Assembly: GCA_017453085.1 (NCBI GenBank)
Contig: JAFTKV010000120.1
Coordinates: forward strand, 1 to 8,678
Length of the DNA: 8,678 bases
Direction of reading: 5' to 3'
DNA from: Clostridia bacterium
Lineage (GTDB): Bacteria > Bacillota > Clostridia > Oscillospirales > CAG-272
The first letter of the stretch is position 1. The number at the start of each line of letters is the position of its first letter. A model generated the notes under the pieces. That model did no database searches and was not told the origin of the DNA. It saw only the letters and a list, made by a program, of their open reading frames with translations. This document shows positions 1 through 5,840 of the stretch, piece after piece. The translations under genes and the position numbers were made by a program.

Positions 1-42
1 AAACATCTTCAATAATCAATGCATTTTTTAGAAAATACGAAA

Positions 43-69
43 GAAATACCGTCGGACAGACGGTATTTC
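43..69 (-). terminator. Rho-independent-like terminator of the CotH operon
   Basis: Perfect 11-bp inverted repeat: GAAATACCGTC at 43-53 pairs with GACGGTATTTC at 59-69 around a 5-base loop. Read on the minus strand it begins 24 bases after the TAA of the upstream CotH-like gene and is followed by the T-rich TTTCGTATTTTC. The T tract is broken by C and G, so the terminator may be moderate in strength. Position and symmetry make it the natural end of the minus-strand operon. Confidence 0.7.
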
Positions 70-92
70 AGAGATGGAGTATTCGATTTTCG

Positions 93-1709
93 TTATTCTG
101 CTCCCCATTGACCGTTCAGCCAGCTGATCCGCTGGCGGTACCAATCGGCCAGGTAGGAGATCTGCTCGCTGCAGGAGTCCATGGTCAGGATCACGGGGGC
201 TTCGGTAGACAGCCGCTCGTGGAGGATGTCCCAACGCTCAAAATTGCGCTCGAAGGCATCCTCGTACAGATCGCCGGTGCGGCGCAGGAGGTCGGGCAGT
301 CCGGTCAGGGAAGGGTAGACCTCCTGCCAACGGGTCTCCACCAGCTCCCAGAACCAATCCTGCTTGGCGAGTGCCATAAACCACGGATTCTGCTGACGGT
401 CGCCTGCTGCGGCAAGGTTGCCGGCGTACAGACCGTCGGGATACTGGAAGGTGTGGCGACATACGCTGGAATCGTCGGCCTTCACGTTGCCCGAGGACAT
501 ATCAAAATCCCAGACCGGGCCGAAGACCAGCTTGCCGCCGGGATTGCGGTACAGATAGAAGGAGTCCCAGCCCGTGTCCCGATTTTTGGTCAGCTCCTCC
601 ACGATGTAAGCGTTTACCGCGCTGTCAAGGTCGATCAGTCGGGTGATGGCGTCGTAGTCCCCGGACTTGACCGCTACCAGACAGGCGGTCAGATGGGCGT
701 CGATGGCCTCCACGTATGCCCGCGGATTCTCCGTATCAGGCAGATTGGAGCAGACCTCGTAGGGGGTGGAGTGCACCGTGAAGCGGTAGGTGTCGGCGTG
801 GACGGTCAGCTCCACGAAATAGCTCACGTCCTCCACGGTTCCGGGAGTGATGGGGATCTTGTGCTCGTCCTCCTCGATCTGCTCGTAGAGCTGATAAACT
901 CCCATATATTCGCCGTTCAAGTAGAGATCCACGAAGGCGTAGTCGGCAACCCACGGCAGCTCCAGCCGCTGTTGGATCCAGGTAGCGGCGGCGTTGCGGA
1001 GGAGACTGCGGTCGATGTGGTTGGCCAGCAGGACCCATTCCCGGGAGCGGCCGTCGCCCAGCCCCAGCAGGGATTGGCTTTCGGAAAGCTTCAGCTTCCA
1101 GCCCTTTTTCTCGTAGGTCCAGGAGCCGTGCCCCCGTCCGCGGATCTCGGTGGCAAGATGATCGAGCTCGTATTCCTCGTCGCAGCCTGCGATGCTGATG
1201 CAGCCGTCTACGTAATAGTCGGTGTCCATTCGATCGGGATCAGCCTCCATGGTGAGGCTGACGGCGGGCAGGTTCAGAATATCCTGCGCAAAGCAGGCGG
1301 TGATCACCGTGTCCACGGCAAAGCTGTCACCCGAACGGACGGGATCGGTGCTGCCGTCGCTCCAGCCGATGAAGCGATAACCCGGATCTGCGATCGCCAT
1401 CACCTTGGTGCAGGTGAGGCGGTTGTCGGTGAGTGTTTGGGCCAGATTGCCTCGAACCGTTCCACCCTCGTCGGAAAGATAGGTCACGAATACCGTGGGA
1501 GCGGAGGTTTCGGGATCGTAGGGAGCAGGGGAGAGAGTGGTTTCCGACGGTATGGGATCCGATTCGGGAGGCGTATCGGTCTGCGCCTCGGTGGTGTGGG
1601 AGGCGAAGGGATCGGATAGGGTGCTATCCTCCGGAGATGTGGAGCGGTGGCAGGCACTCAGCAGGGTGACTGCCGCTAAAATCAAAGAGATAATATGCGT
1701 ACGTTTCAT
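93..1709 (-). CDS. CotH-like lipoprotein with bacterial-repeat domain (short paralog)
   Basis: 538-residue predicted extracytoplasmic lipoprotein. Residues 1-20 are a lipoprotein signal peptide: basic MKRTH start, hydrophobic core, and lipobox LSAC with Cys20 as the lipidation site. Residues 21-72 are a Ser/Thr/Pro/Asp-rich tether. Residues about 73-142 resemble an InlB B-repeat or bacterial-repeat domain, with the motif GYRFIGWSDG and then RSGD. Residues about 148-535 are a CotH domain: EIRGRGHGSW near 188-197, KKGWKLKL, WVLLANHIDRSLLRN near 225-239, VDLYLNGEYMGVYQL near 260-274, LDSAVNAYIVEEL near 361-373, and the acidic WDFD at 400-403. CotH proteins are atypical protein kinases of spore coats, but the family also occurs as surface proteins in non-spore roles. 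The substrate here is unknown. The gene lies 44 bases downstream of a longer paralog and is probably cotranscribed with it. The ATG at 1707-1709 is the only start giving a complete signal peptide, yet no clear Shine-Dalgarno precedes it. Confidence 0.88.
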   Translation of the reverse strand: MKRTHIISLILAAVTLLSACHRSTSPEDSTLSDPFASHTTEAQTDTPPESDPIPSETTLSPAPYDPETSAPTVFVTYLSDEGGTVRGNLAQTLTDNRLTCTKVMAIADPGYRFIGWSDGSTDPVRSGDSFAVDTVITACFAQDILNLPAVSLTMEADPDRMDTDYYVDGCISIAGCDEEYELDHLATEIRGRGHGSWTYEKKGWKLKLSESQSLLGLGDGRSREWVLLANHIDRSLLRNAAATWIQQRLELPWVADYAFVDLYLNGEYMGVYQLYEQIEEDEHKIPITPGTVEDVSYFVELTVHADTYRFTVHSTPYEVCSNLPDTENPRAYVEAIDAHLTACLVAVKSGDYDAITRLIDLDSAVNAYIVEELTKNRDTGWDSFYLYRNPGGKLVFGPVWDFDMSSGNVKADDSSVCRHTFQYPDGLYAGNLAAAGDRQQNPWFMALAKQDWFWELVETRWQEVYPSLTGLPDLLRRTGDLYEDAFERNFERWDILHERLSTEAPVILTMDSCSEQISYLADWYRQRISWLNGQWGAE

Positions 1710-1719
1710 TTTCTATAGG

Positions 1720-1746
1720 AAGGGAGCATCTGCGGGATGCTCCCTT
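1720..1746 (-). other. Intergenic 11-bp hairpin between the two CotH-like genes
   Basis: AAGGGAGCATC at 1720-1730 is perfectly complementary to GATGCTCCCTT at 1736-1746, with a 5-base loop. It fills most of the 44-base gap between the TAA of the long CotH-like gene and the ATG of the short one. On the minus strand the stem is followed by CCTATAGAAA and the start codon rather than a T run, so it is not a typical intrinsic terminator. It could act as an RNA stability or processing element, or limit expression of the downstream gene. The only purine-rich Shine-Dalgarno-like run nearby (AAGGGAG in the transcript) lies in the stem and too far from the start to work normally. Confidence 0.6.
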
Positions 1747-1753
1747 GGTGGTT

Positions 1754-4177
1754 TTATTTGTGGTTCAGCACGGGAGTACCGTCAGCACCGGCCTTCCAGG
1801 AGCAGATCGCGTTGACTGAGATCTTATCGCCTGCAGGATGAGCACCCTGCAGATCGGAGAGACCCTCCAGATTTCCGTTCAGAAGAGCCGCAAGGGAATC
1901 GTTCATCTGATCGCGGGGAAGCAGAATATCGGCGGTGTCGGACAGGTTGACCGCACCCAGATCGTCGGGCGAATAGAGGTTGGCGAAAATGCCGGTACGG
2001 CCTTCATACCAGACGTTGGAGGGGGAGCACTGACTGCCCTCTACGGTGCCTGCAAAGTAGCAGTTATACAGCAGGATCTCACCCGACTGAGTGGAGGCAG
2101 AAAGACCGCCTGCCAGACCTTCGCCGTAGGAGACGACGTCCATCAGCGAGTAGCAGTTGAGGATGCCGCCGCCCTGACGGATGCTTCGGCAGATGCCAGC
2201 CGCCTGTGCGGAGTTGGTGACGCTGCCGGTGGTGCCCAGATTGATCACAAGACCCGACAGGTAGGGGAAGATGCATTCGTCGTTGCCTTCGATCACGGCG
2301 TGGATGCGATAGCCGTTGCCGTCGTAGACGCCTGCAAAATTGCCAGCGGAGCCGATTCCGTTATAGCCGCGCACGATGGTCATATCCAGATCGGCGGTCT
2401 GGCGGAAATACTTTCCGTTGAAGCGTTCTCCTGCGTACAGTGCCTTGGTGAGGCTCATAAAGTCGTCCGGGGTGGAGATCAGGTAGGGATCGCTGTATTT
2501 GCCGCTGCCGCCGGAGCATTCAAACTGATAGGAGGGATCGGGATCGGGGTCGGGCGTGGGAGTGGGGGTGACGATGCCGCCGCCCGTTTCGGTGTTATAG
2601 CCCTCGTTGTAGCGCTCGCCGCCGATAAAGCCGTTCATCCATTCAATGCGGCCCTCCAGCCATGCTACCAGATAATCCACGTGCTCGGCGTGGGAGTCCA
2701 GCTTCATGATGGGACGGGGCTCGCGGTTGATCTGCTGACCGAAGATCTGCCATTCGTCAAAGTTGCGGCAGAAGGATTTTTCGTAGGCGTCTGCCTCGGT
2801 GCGGATGAGCCCGGGCAGGGAGCTTACGATGGTCTGCACCTCTTCGGATGCCCAGCGCTCCGCTACCAGCTGGCGGAACCATTTGTATGCCATCAGATTG
2901 TAGAACCAGGGATTGCTCTGCCCCTTGCCGCTTTGAGCGGCGTGCAGATCGGTCATGCTGTCACAGCCCTCGTTGGCATTGCCCAGCGACAGGTCGAAGT
3001 CCCAGAGGGGACCCATAGCCAGCTTTCCGCCGGCATCCTTGGTGAAGTAAAAGGAGTCCCAGCCCACGTCCAGATTTTTGAGGGCTTCCTCTACGATGTA
3101 AGCGTCCACGATGGAATCAAGATCCATCAGCCGCTCGATCTCCTCCCGATTGCCGGCAAGGACTGCCTCGTAGCACTCGCTCATGTAATCCTGGATGTAC
3201 ATCTGCTGCTCCCAGCAAAGCCCCGGATCTTCGGAAAGGTCGCTCTTGATCTCGTAGGTCTTGCCGCCCATATAGAAGGGGTACTCCTCGGAGTAGTTGG
3301 ACAGCTGTACCAGATAGCCGATGTCGGTGCCTGCCTCGGGATCGTCGGCAACGTCTACTCTGCCGTCGCCCACGCGGATGGACTCGGTGAGCAGATAAAC
3401 GCCGTTATACAGTCCGTTGAGATAGACCTCCACGCTGGTGCAGGCGGGGGAATAGCGCACGCCGTTCATCATGCCTGCAAAGCGCAGGGCGACGTGATTG
3501 CGCAGCAGCGTCTGGTCGCAATGGTTGGCCAGCAGATTCCAATGCTTGCCCTCTGCCTCTCCGATGCCCAGCACGTTTTCCTTGCTGTCCAGGCGGATGT
3601 GGTAGGACTTTTTCTCCAGCTCCCAGGAGAAATTGCCTCTGCCGCGGATCTCGATGATGCGCTCGCTCATGGCAAATTCCTCTGCGCAGTTGGTGAGGGT
3701 CAGCGTGCCCAGGATATACTCCTCCTTGGAGGTGACGTCAAAGCCGGTTTCGGTGGTGATGTGCATCACGGGCATTTCCAGATAGACCGGCTGCAGGATG
3801 GCGTAGATCGTGGTGGTCTTGCCCGCCTCGCCCTTGTCGCCCGAGCGGCTGGGAGAGGTGTTCCCGTCGCTCCAGCGGAGGAACTGATAGCCCGTCCACG
3901 GAGTGACCGACACTTCGGTGGTGCCGCCGCTGACGATCTGCTCGGTCTCGCCCTCGATCTCGCCCGAGTTGGGGATGGAGAGCGCGTAGACTACCCGGGT
4001 CTTTCCGTCGGGGGAGTCGGTGATCTCGGTATCCGGTTCGTCGTAGGGAGAATCGGTGACGATCTGCGTGGTGGTGTTTGGTTCGGTATCGGCATCCGTA
4101 TCAGAGCCGCAGGCCAGCAGAGTGGGGCAAAGCAGGGTGGCAGCCAGCAGAAAAGAGAAAAATCTGAGCTTCAGCAT
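1754..4177 (-). CDS. CotH-like lipoprotein with GLUG-like C-terminal region (long paralog)
   Basis: 807-residue predicted lipoprotein. The start at 4175-4177 is chosen because AAGGAAG lies 7 bases upstream and the protein then begins MLKLRFF, directly entering a signal peptide with lipobox LLAC (Cys23). An in-frame ATG at 4202-4204 has no ribosome binding site and would sit only a few bases from the predicted transcript start. Order of parts: acidic Thr/Asp/Pro tether (24-60); bacterial-repeat domain with GYQFLRWSDG and RSGD (about 61-130); CotH domain (about 134-518) with EIRGRGNFSW, WNLLANHCDQTLLRN, VEVYLNGLYNGVYLL, DAYIVEEALKN and WDFDLSLGN near 392-400; a PTPTPDPDPDP linker (537-548); and a Gly/Asn-rich tail (about 555-785). 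The tail has DPYLISTPDDF, FAGVYDGNGY and INLGTTGSV patterns typical of GLUG-like or beta-helix repeats. CotH enzymes phosphorylate proteins in spore coats; the target here cannot be told. It shares its whole architecture up to the linker with the next gene, indicating duplication. Confidence 0.9.
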   Translation of the reverse strand: MLKLRFFSFLLAATLLCPTLLACGSDTDADTEPNTTTQIVTDSPYDEPDTEITDSPDGKTRVVYALSIPNSGEIEGETEQIVSGGTTEVSVTPWTGYQFLRWSDGNTSPSRSGDKGEAGKTTTIYAILQPVYLEMPVMHITTETGFDVTSKEEYILGTLTLTNCAEEFAMSERIIEIRGRGNFSWELEKKSYHIRLDSKENVLGIGEAEGKHWNLLANHCDQTLLRNHVALRFAGMMNGVRYSPACTSVEVYLNGLYNGVYLLTESIRVGDGRVDVADDPEAGTDIGYLVQLSNYSEEYPFYMGGKTYEIKSDLSEDPGLCWEQQMYIQDYMSECYEAVLAGNREEIERLMDLDSIVDAYIVEEALKNLDVGWDSFYFTKDAGGKLAMGPLWDFDLSLGNANEGCDSMTDLHAAQSGKGQSNPWFYNLMAYKWFRQLVAERWASEEVQTIVSSLPGLIRTEADAYEKSFCRNFDEWQIFGQQINREPRPIMKLDSHAEHVDYLVAWLEGRIEWMNGFIGGERYNEGYNTETGGGIVTPTPTPDPDPDPSYQFECSGGSGKYSDPYLISTPDDFMSLTKALYAGERFNGKYFRQTADLDMTIVRGYNGIGSAGNFAGVYDGNGYRIHAVIEGNDECIFPYLSGLVINLGTTGSVTNSAQAAGICRSIRQGGGILNCYSLMDVVSYGEGLAGGLSASTQSGEILLYNCYFAGTVEGSQCSPSNVWYEGRTGIFANLYSPDDLGAVNLSDTADILLPRDQMNDSLAALLNGNLEGLSDLQGAHPAGDKISVNAICSWKAGADGTPVLNHK

Positions 4178-4184
4178 AGAAAGT

Positions 4185-4191
4185 CTTCCTT
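4185..4191 (-). promoter_or_regulatory. Shine-Dalgarno site of the long CotH-like gene
   Basis: On the minus strand AAGGAAG ends 7 bases before the ATG at 4177. It decides between this start and the in-frame ATG at 4204, which has no purine-rich site upstream. Confidence 0.75.
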
Positions 4192-4215
4192 TCGGTTTTT
4201 GCATACAATCATCTC

Positions 4216-4224
4216 AGTATAACA
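4216..4224 (-). promoter_or_regulatory. Extended -10 promoter for the CotH operon
   Basis: The minus strand reads TGTTATACT, an extended -10 (TGn plus TATACT, one mismatch to TATAAT). The predicted start of transcription is near 4209, giving a leader of about 30 bases before the ATG at 4177. No well-spaced -35 is present: TTGTCA (complement of 4244-4249) is 22 bases away, too far for a classical pair. The extended -10 motif could compensate. Confidence 0.5.
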
Positions 4225-4304
4225 GATAAAAATGAATATTTCGTGACAAAATCGGGCAGAAAAGAAAAAAATCGGCATTGCCTGTACTTTTTTGCTCTGT
4301 TTTC

Positions 4305-4334
4305 TTGACAGCAGAAAAAATGGTGTGGTATAAT
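4305..4334 (+). promoter_or_regulatory. Perfect-consensus sigma-A promoter with extended -10
   Basis: TTGACA at 4305-4310 and TATAAT at 4329-4334 both match the housekeeping consensus exactly, with an 18-bp spacer and an extended -10 TG at 4326-4327. The predicted transcript start is around 4341, leaving about 25 bases of leader with the ribosome binding site. It drives the methyltransferase-like gene and probably the downstream transposase. No operator or riboswitch fits in the short leader, so expression is likely strong and constitutive. Confidence 0.88.
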
Positions 4335-4350
4335 ATGGAAAACCAATCGT

Positions 4351-4356
4351 AGGAGG
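4351..4356 (+). promoter_or_regulatory. Shine-Dalgarno site of the methyltransferase-like gene
   Basis: AGGAGG, a full-strength site, with 9 bases before the ATG at 4366-4368. It fixes the start codon. Confidence 0.85.
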
Positions 4357-4365
4357 AGATTTCCG

Positions 4366-5247
4366 ATGCTGACACCCGAGCAGATCGCCCGTTGCAATCA
4401 ACTGTTGCTGGAGGGGCTGTCCGAATACCTGAACGAGCACCCCGATTTCATCGATGCCGATGCGATCCGCGAGCTGACCGACGACGGTTCGATGACGGCA
4501 GAGGAGGCATTTTCTTTGATGCTGGCGGCCGCCCTGGGGCTGTCGGTAGGGGAAAGTGCGCTCCATCGGGAGATCTACGCCGTCTATTTTCCCGAAATGC
4601 TTCTGCCGTTGGATGCCGAGGTCTATCGGCAAGATCCCTACTACCGCGCTGTGAGGCTTCCCGATGTGCGGGAAGGACGGTGGGAGCTTCGCACGCTTTC
4701 CTACAAGCCTTACGAGGCGTTTGCCGCGGGCGATCTCGGTTGGCGTCCCGATGGACGGATGATCCCGCAGATCGGCTATTTTGCAGAGCGATTTGACTAT
4801 CCCTGCGTGCTGGAGGGAGGGAGAGAGTGGATGCTCATCACCCCCAACGAGATCAACACTATGGCTCCCCACGTGGAGGCGGCGTTTGGCAAGGTGCTCA
4901 CCTACGGCCTGGGGCTGGGGTATTACGCTTTCATGACCGCCCGCAAGGAGGACGTGGAGTCGGTGACCGTGGTGGAGCGGGACGCTGACGTGATCGCACT
5001 GTTTGAGCGGTATATCCGTCCGCAGCTGGGCAAGCCGGGGGAGAAGATCAAGATCGTGCAGGCGGATGCGTTTGAATATGCCGCCACCCGGATGGGAGCG
5101 GGCGGATTCAACTACGTGTTCACCGATCTCTGGCACGATCCCTCCGACGGCGTGGCGCTCTACCATCGGATGCAGGCTCTCGAGCACCTCTCCCCCGGCA
5201 GCCAGTTCGGCTATTGGATCGAGGACACGCTAAGGTGGTACGAATGA
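4366..5247 (+). CDS. SAM-dependent methyltransferase-fold protein, function unknown
   Basis: 293-residue soluble protein with no signal peptide or membrane segment. Residues 1-150 are a family-specific part I cannot name. From about 165 a class I Rossmann methyltransferase or spermidine-synthase-like fold begins: glycine-rich motif I VLTYGLGLGYYAF (178-190), an acidic residue at the end of strand 2 (TVVERD, Glu204) that would hold the ribose hydroxyls of S-adenosylmethionine, VQADAFEYA (231-239), and NYVFTDLWHDPSDG (249-262) in the motif IV position. Substrate unknown. It has a consensus promoter and a strong ribosome binding site and is divergent from the CotH operon. The protein stops soon after GYWIEDTL (282-289). 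Related proteins, as I recall them, continue past this WIED segment, so the C-terminus may be shortened, possibly by arrival of the adjacent transposase, whose start lies 13 bases after the TGA. The fold is reasonably sure; the specific activity is not. Confidence 0.8.
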   Translation: MLTPEQIARCNQLLLEGLSEYLNEHPDFIDADAIRELTDDGSMTAEEAFSLMLAAALGLSVGESALHREIYAVYFPEMLLPLDAEVYRQDPYYRAVRLPDVREGRWELRTLSYKPYEAFAAGDLGWRPDGRMIPQIGYFAERFDYPCVLEGGREWMLITPNEINTMAPHVEAAFGKVLTYGLGLGYYAFMTARKEDVESVTVVERDADVIALFERYIRPQLGKPGEKIKIVQADAFEYAATRMGAGGFNYVFTDLWHDPSDGVALYHRMQALEHLSPGSQFGYWIEDTLRWYE

Positions 5248-5260
5248 GGGAAAGGTGGAA

Positions 5261-5788
5261 ATGGGAGAAGAATTGGCAAAGAGAAAGCCCACAAGATTAA
5301 AGGGATTCGATTACAACAGCAGAGGCGTGTATTTCCTAACAATTTGCACGCAAAACAGACAGTGCATACTCTCTCACGTTGTAGGGACAGGCCTCCCGGA
5401 CTGTCCGTCCGTACAACTCGCACCGCACGGAGAGATTGCAGACAAAATAATCAATCAACTCAATGATTTCTACGAAGATATATCGGTAGACCGATACGTT
5501 ATCATGCCAAATCATATTCACCTGCTATTGTTTGTGCGGCAAGGCGGACAGTCCGGGAGGCCTGTCCCTACAACGAAGGGTGATGCAAATTCGATTGTTT
5601 CGCGGTTCGTATCGACGTTCAAGCGTTTTTGTAACAAAGAATATAGGGAGAATATCTGGCAATCTCGTTTCAACGACCATATCATTCGCAACCAGCAGGA
5701 CTACGAAGCGCACGTTCGCTACATCCACGAAAATCCCATCCGTTGGCATTTGGATGAACTCTATCTCCCTACAGCAGACGAAACATAA
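5261..5788 (+). CDS. REP-associated tyrosine transposase (RAYT, IS200-like Y1 family)
   Basis: 175-residue single-domain Y1 HUH transposase. Family members nick single-stranded DNA at palindromic hairpins. Seen here: an N-terminal KRKPTRLKGFDY and YFLTICTQNR strand (24-33), the HUH pair HIH in YVIMPNHIHLLL (79-90), WQSRFNDHIIRNQQDYE (133-149), and YIHENPIRW (154-162), where Tyr154 is the probable nucleophile. Length suits a complete RAYT or TnpA-REP protein. The ATG at 5261 is preceded by AAAGGTGG; a GTG at 5255 adds two residues and cannot be excluded. The gene follows the methyltransferase-like gene by 13 bases, ends at a terminator, and is visibly richer in A and T than its neighbours, which suggests acquisition. 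Oddly, residues about 40-49 and 95-105 are encoded by two inverted copies of a GTAG-led palindrome, so the gene carries what may be its own REP target pair. Confidence 0.88.
   Translation: MGEELAKRKPTRLKGFDYNSRGVYFLTICTQNRQCILSHVVGTGLPDCPSVQLAPHGEIADKIINQLNDFYEDISVDRYVIMPNHIHLLLFVRQGGQSGRPVPTTKGDANSIVSRFVSTFKRFCNKEYRENIWQSRFNDHIIRNQQDYEAHVRYIHENPIRWHLDELYLPTADET
5377..5407 (+). repeat. REP-like palindrome, left arm of an inverted pair
   Basis: This 31-bp arm is exactly the reverse complement of 5545-5575. It contains GTAG (5381-5384) followed directly by an imperfect hairpin: GGACAG (5385-5390) pairs with CTGTCC (5401-5406), then a G/A mismatch, CC with GG, and a TCCC loop. A GTAG tetranucleotide 5' of an imperfect palindrome is the known signature of REP elements recognised by RAYT transposases. 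It lies inside the transposase reading frame and encodes roughly VVGTGLPDCP. Confidence 0.8.
5545..5575 (-). repeat. REP-like palindrome, right arm of an inverted pair
   Basis: Perfect reverse complement of 5377-5407, separated from it by 137 bp. Read on the minus strand it shows the same GTAG and the same imperfect hairpin. In the transposase frame it encodes roughly GGQSGRPVPT, in the loop after the HUH strand. Together the arms form a BIME-like head-to-head pair with the GTAG ends outward, and could also form a 31-bp stem in the messenger RNA. Confidence 0.8.
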
Positions 5789-5797
5789 ACCTAAACA

Positions 5798-5825
5798 AAA
5801 AAAGACGGCGGATGCCGTCTTTTTT
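5798..5825. terminator. Bidirectional intrinsic terminator between convergent genes
   Basis: GACGGC (5804-5809) pairs with GCCGTC (5814-5819) around a GGAT loop, flanked by an A run on the left and a T run on the right (5820-5825, then GTTTT). The A/T flanks can pair too, extending the stem to 12 bp. It gives a U tract in both directions. It would stop the plus-strand transcript 10 bases after the transposase stop and the minus-strand rhamnosidase transcript 16 bases after its TAA. Confidence 0.92.
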
Positions 5826-5840
5826 GTTTTATTGATTTGC

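Noticed and set aside
108..1619. Open frame of 503 codons on the plus strand, antisense to the short CotH-like gene
   Set aside because: Same reason: low-complexity translation opposite a gene with clear signal peptide and CotH motifs, and no promoter or start signal.
2530..2590. G-rich tandem-like tract as a possible DNA repeat
   Set aside because: It encodes the Pro/Asp/Thr linker of the long CotH-like protein, and the periodicity is explained by repeated PT and DP codons.
4175..4204. Longer start for the long CotH-like protein at the ATG at 4202-4204
   Set aside because: It adds nine polar residues before the signal peptide, has no Shine-Dalgarno site and lies almost at the predicted transcript start. 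The internal ATG at 4175-4177 has AAGGAAG at good spacing.
1838..4222. Open frame of 794 codons on the plus strand, antisense to the long CotH-like gene
   Set aside because: It mirrors the coding strand of a well-supported gene. The translation is Gly/Val/Ala-rich with no recognisable domain, and it has no ribosome binding site. Open antisense frames are common where codon bias avoids TTA, CTA and TCA.
4171..5187. Open frame of 338 codons on the minus strand over the methyltransferase-like gene and the divergent promoters
   Set aside because: It would run antisense through a gene with a consensus promoter and strong ribosome binding site, then across the intergenic region. Its translation shows no known motif.
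5377..5575. A CRISPR array or integron-type site formed by the inverted repeats in the transposase
   Set aside because: There are only two copies, inverted rather than direct, with a single 137-bp coding interval and no cas or integrase gene. The GTAG-led palindromes fit REP elements much better.
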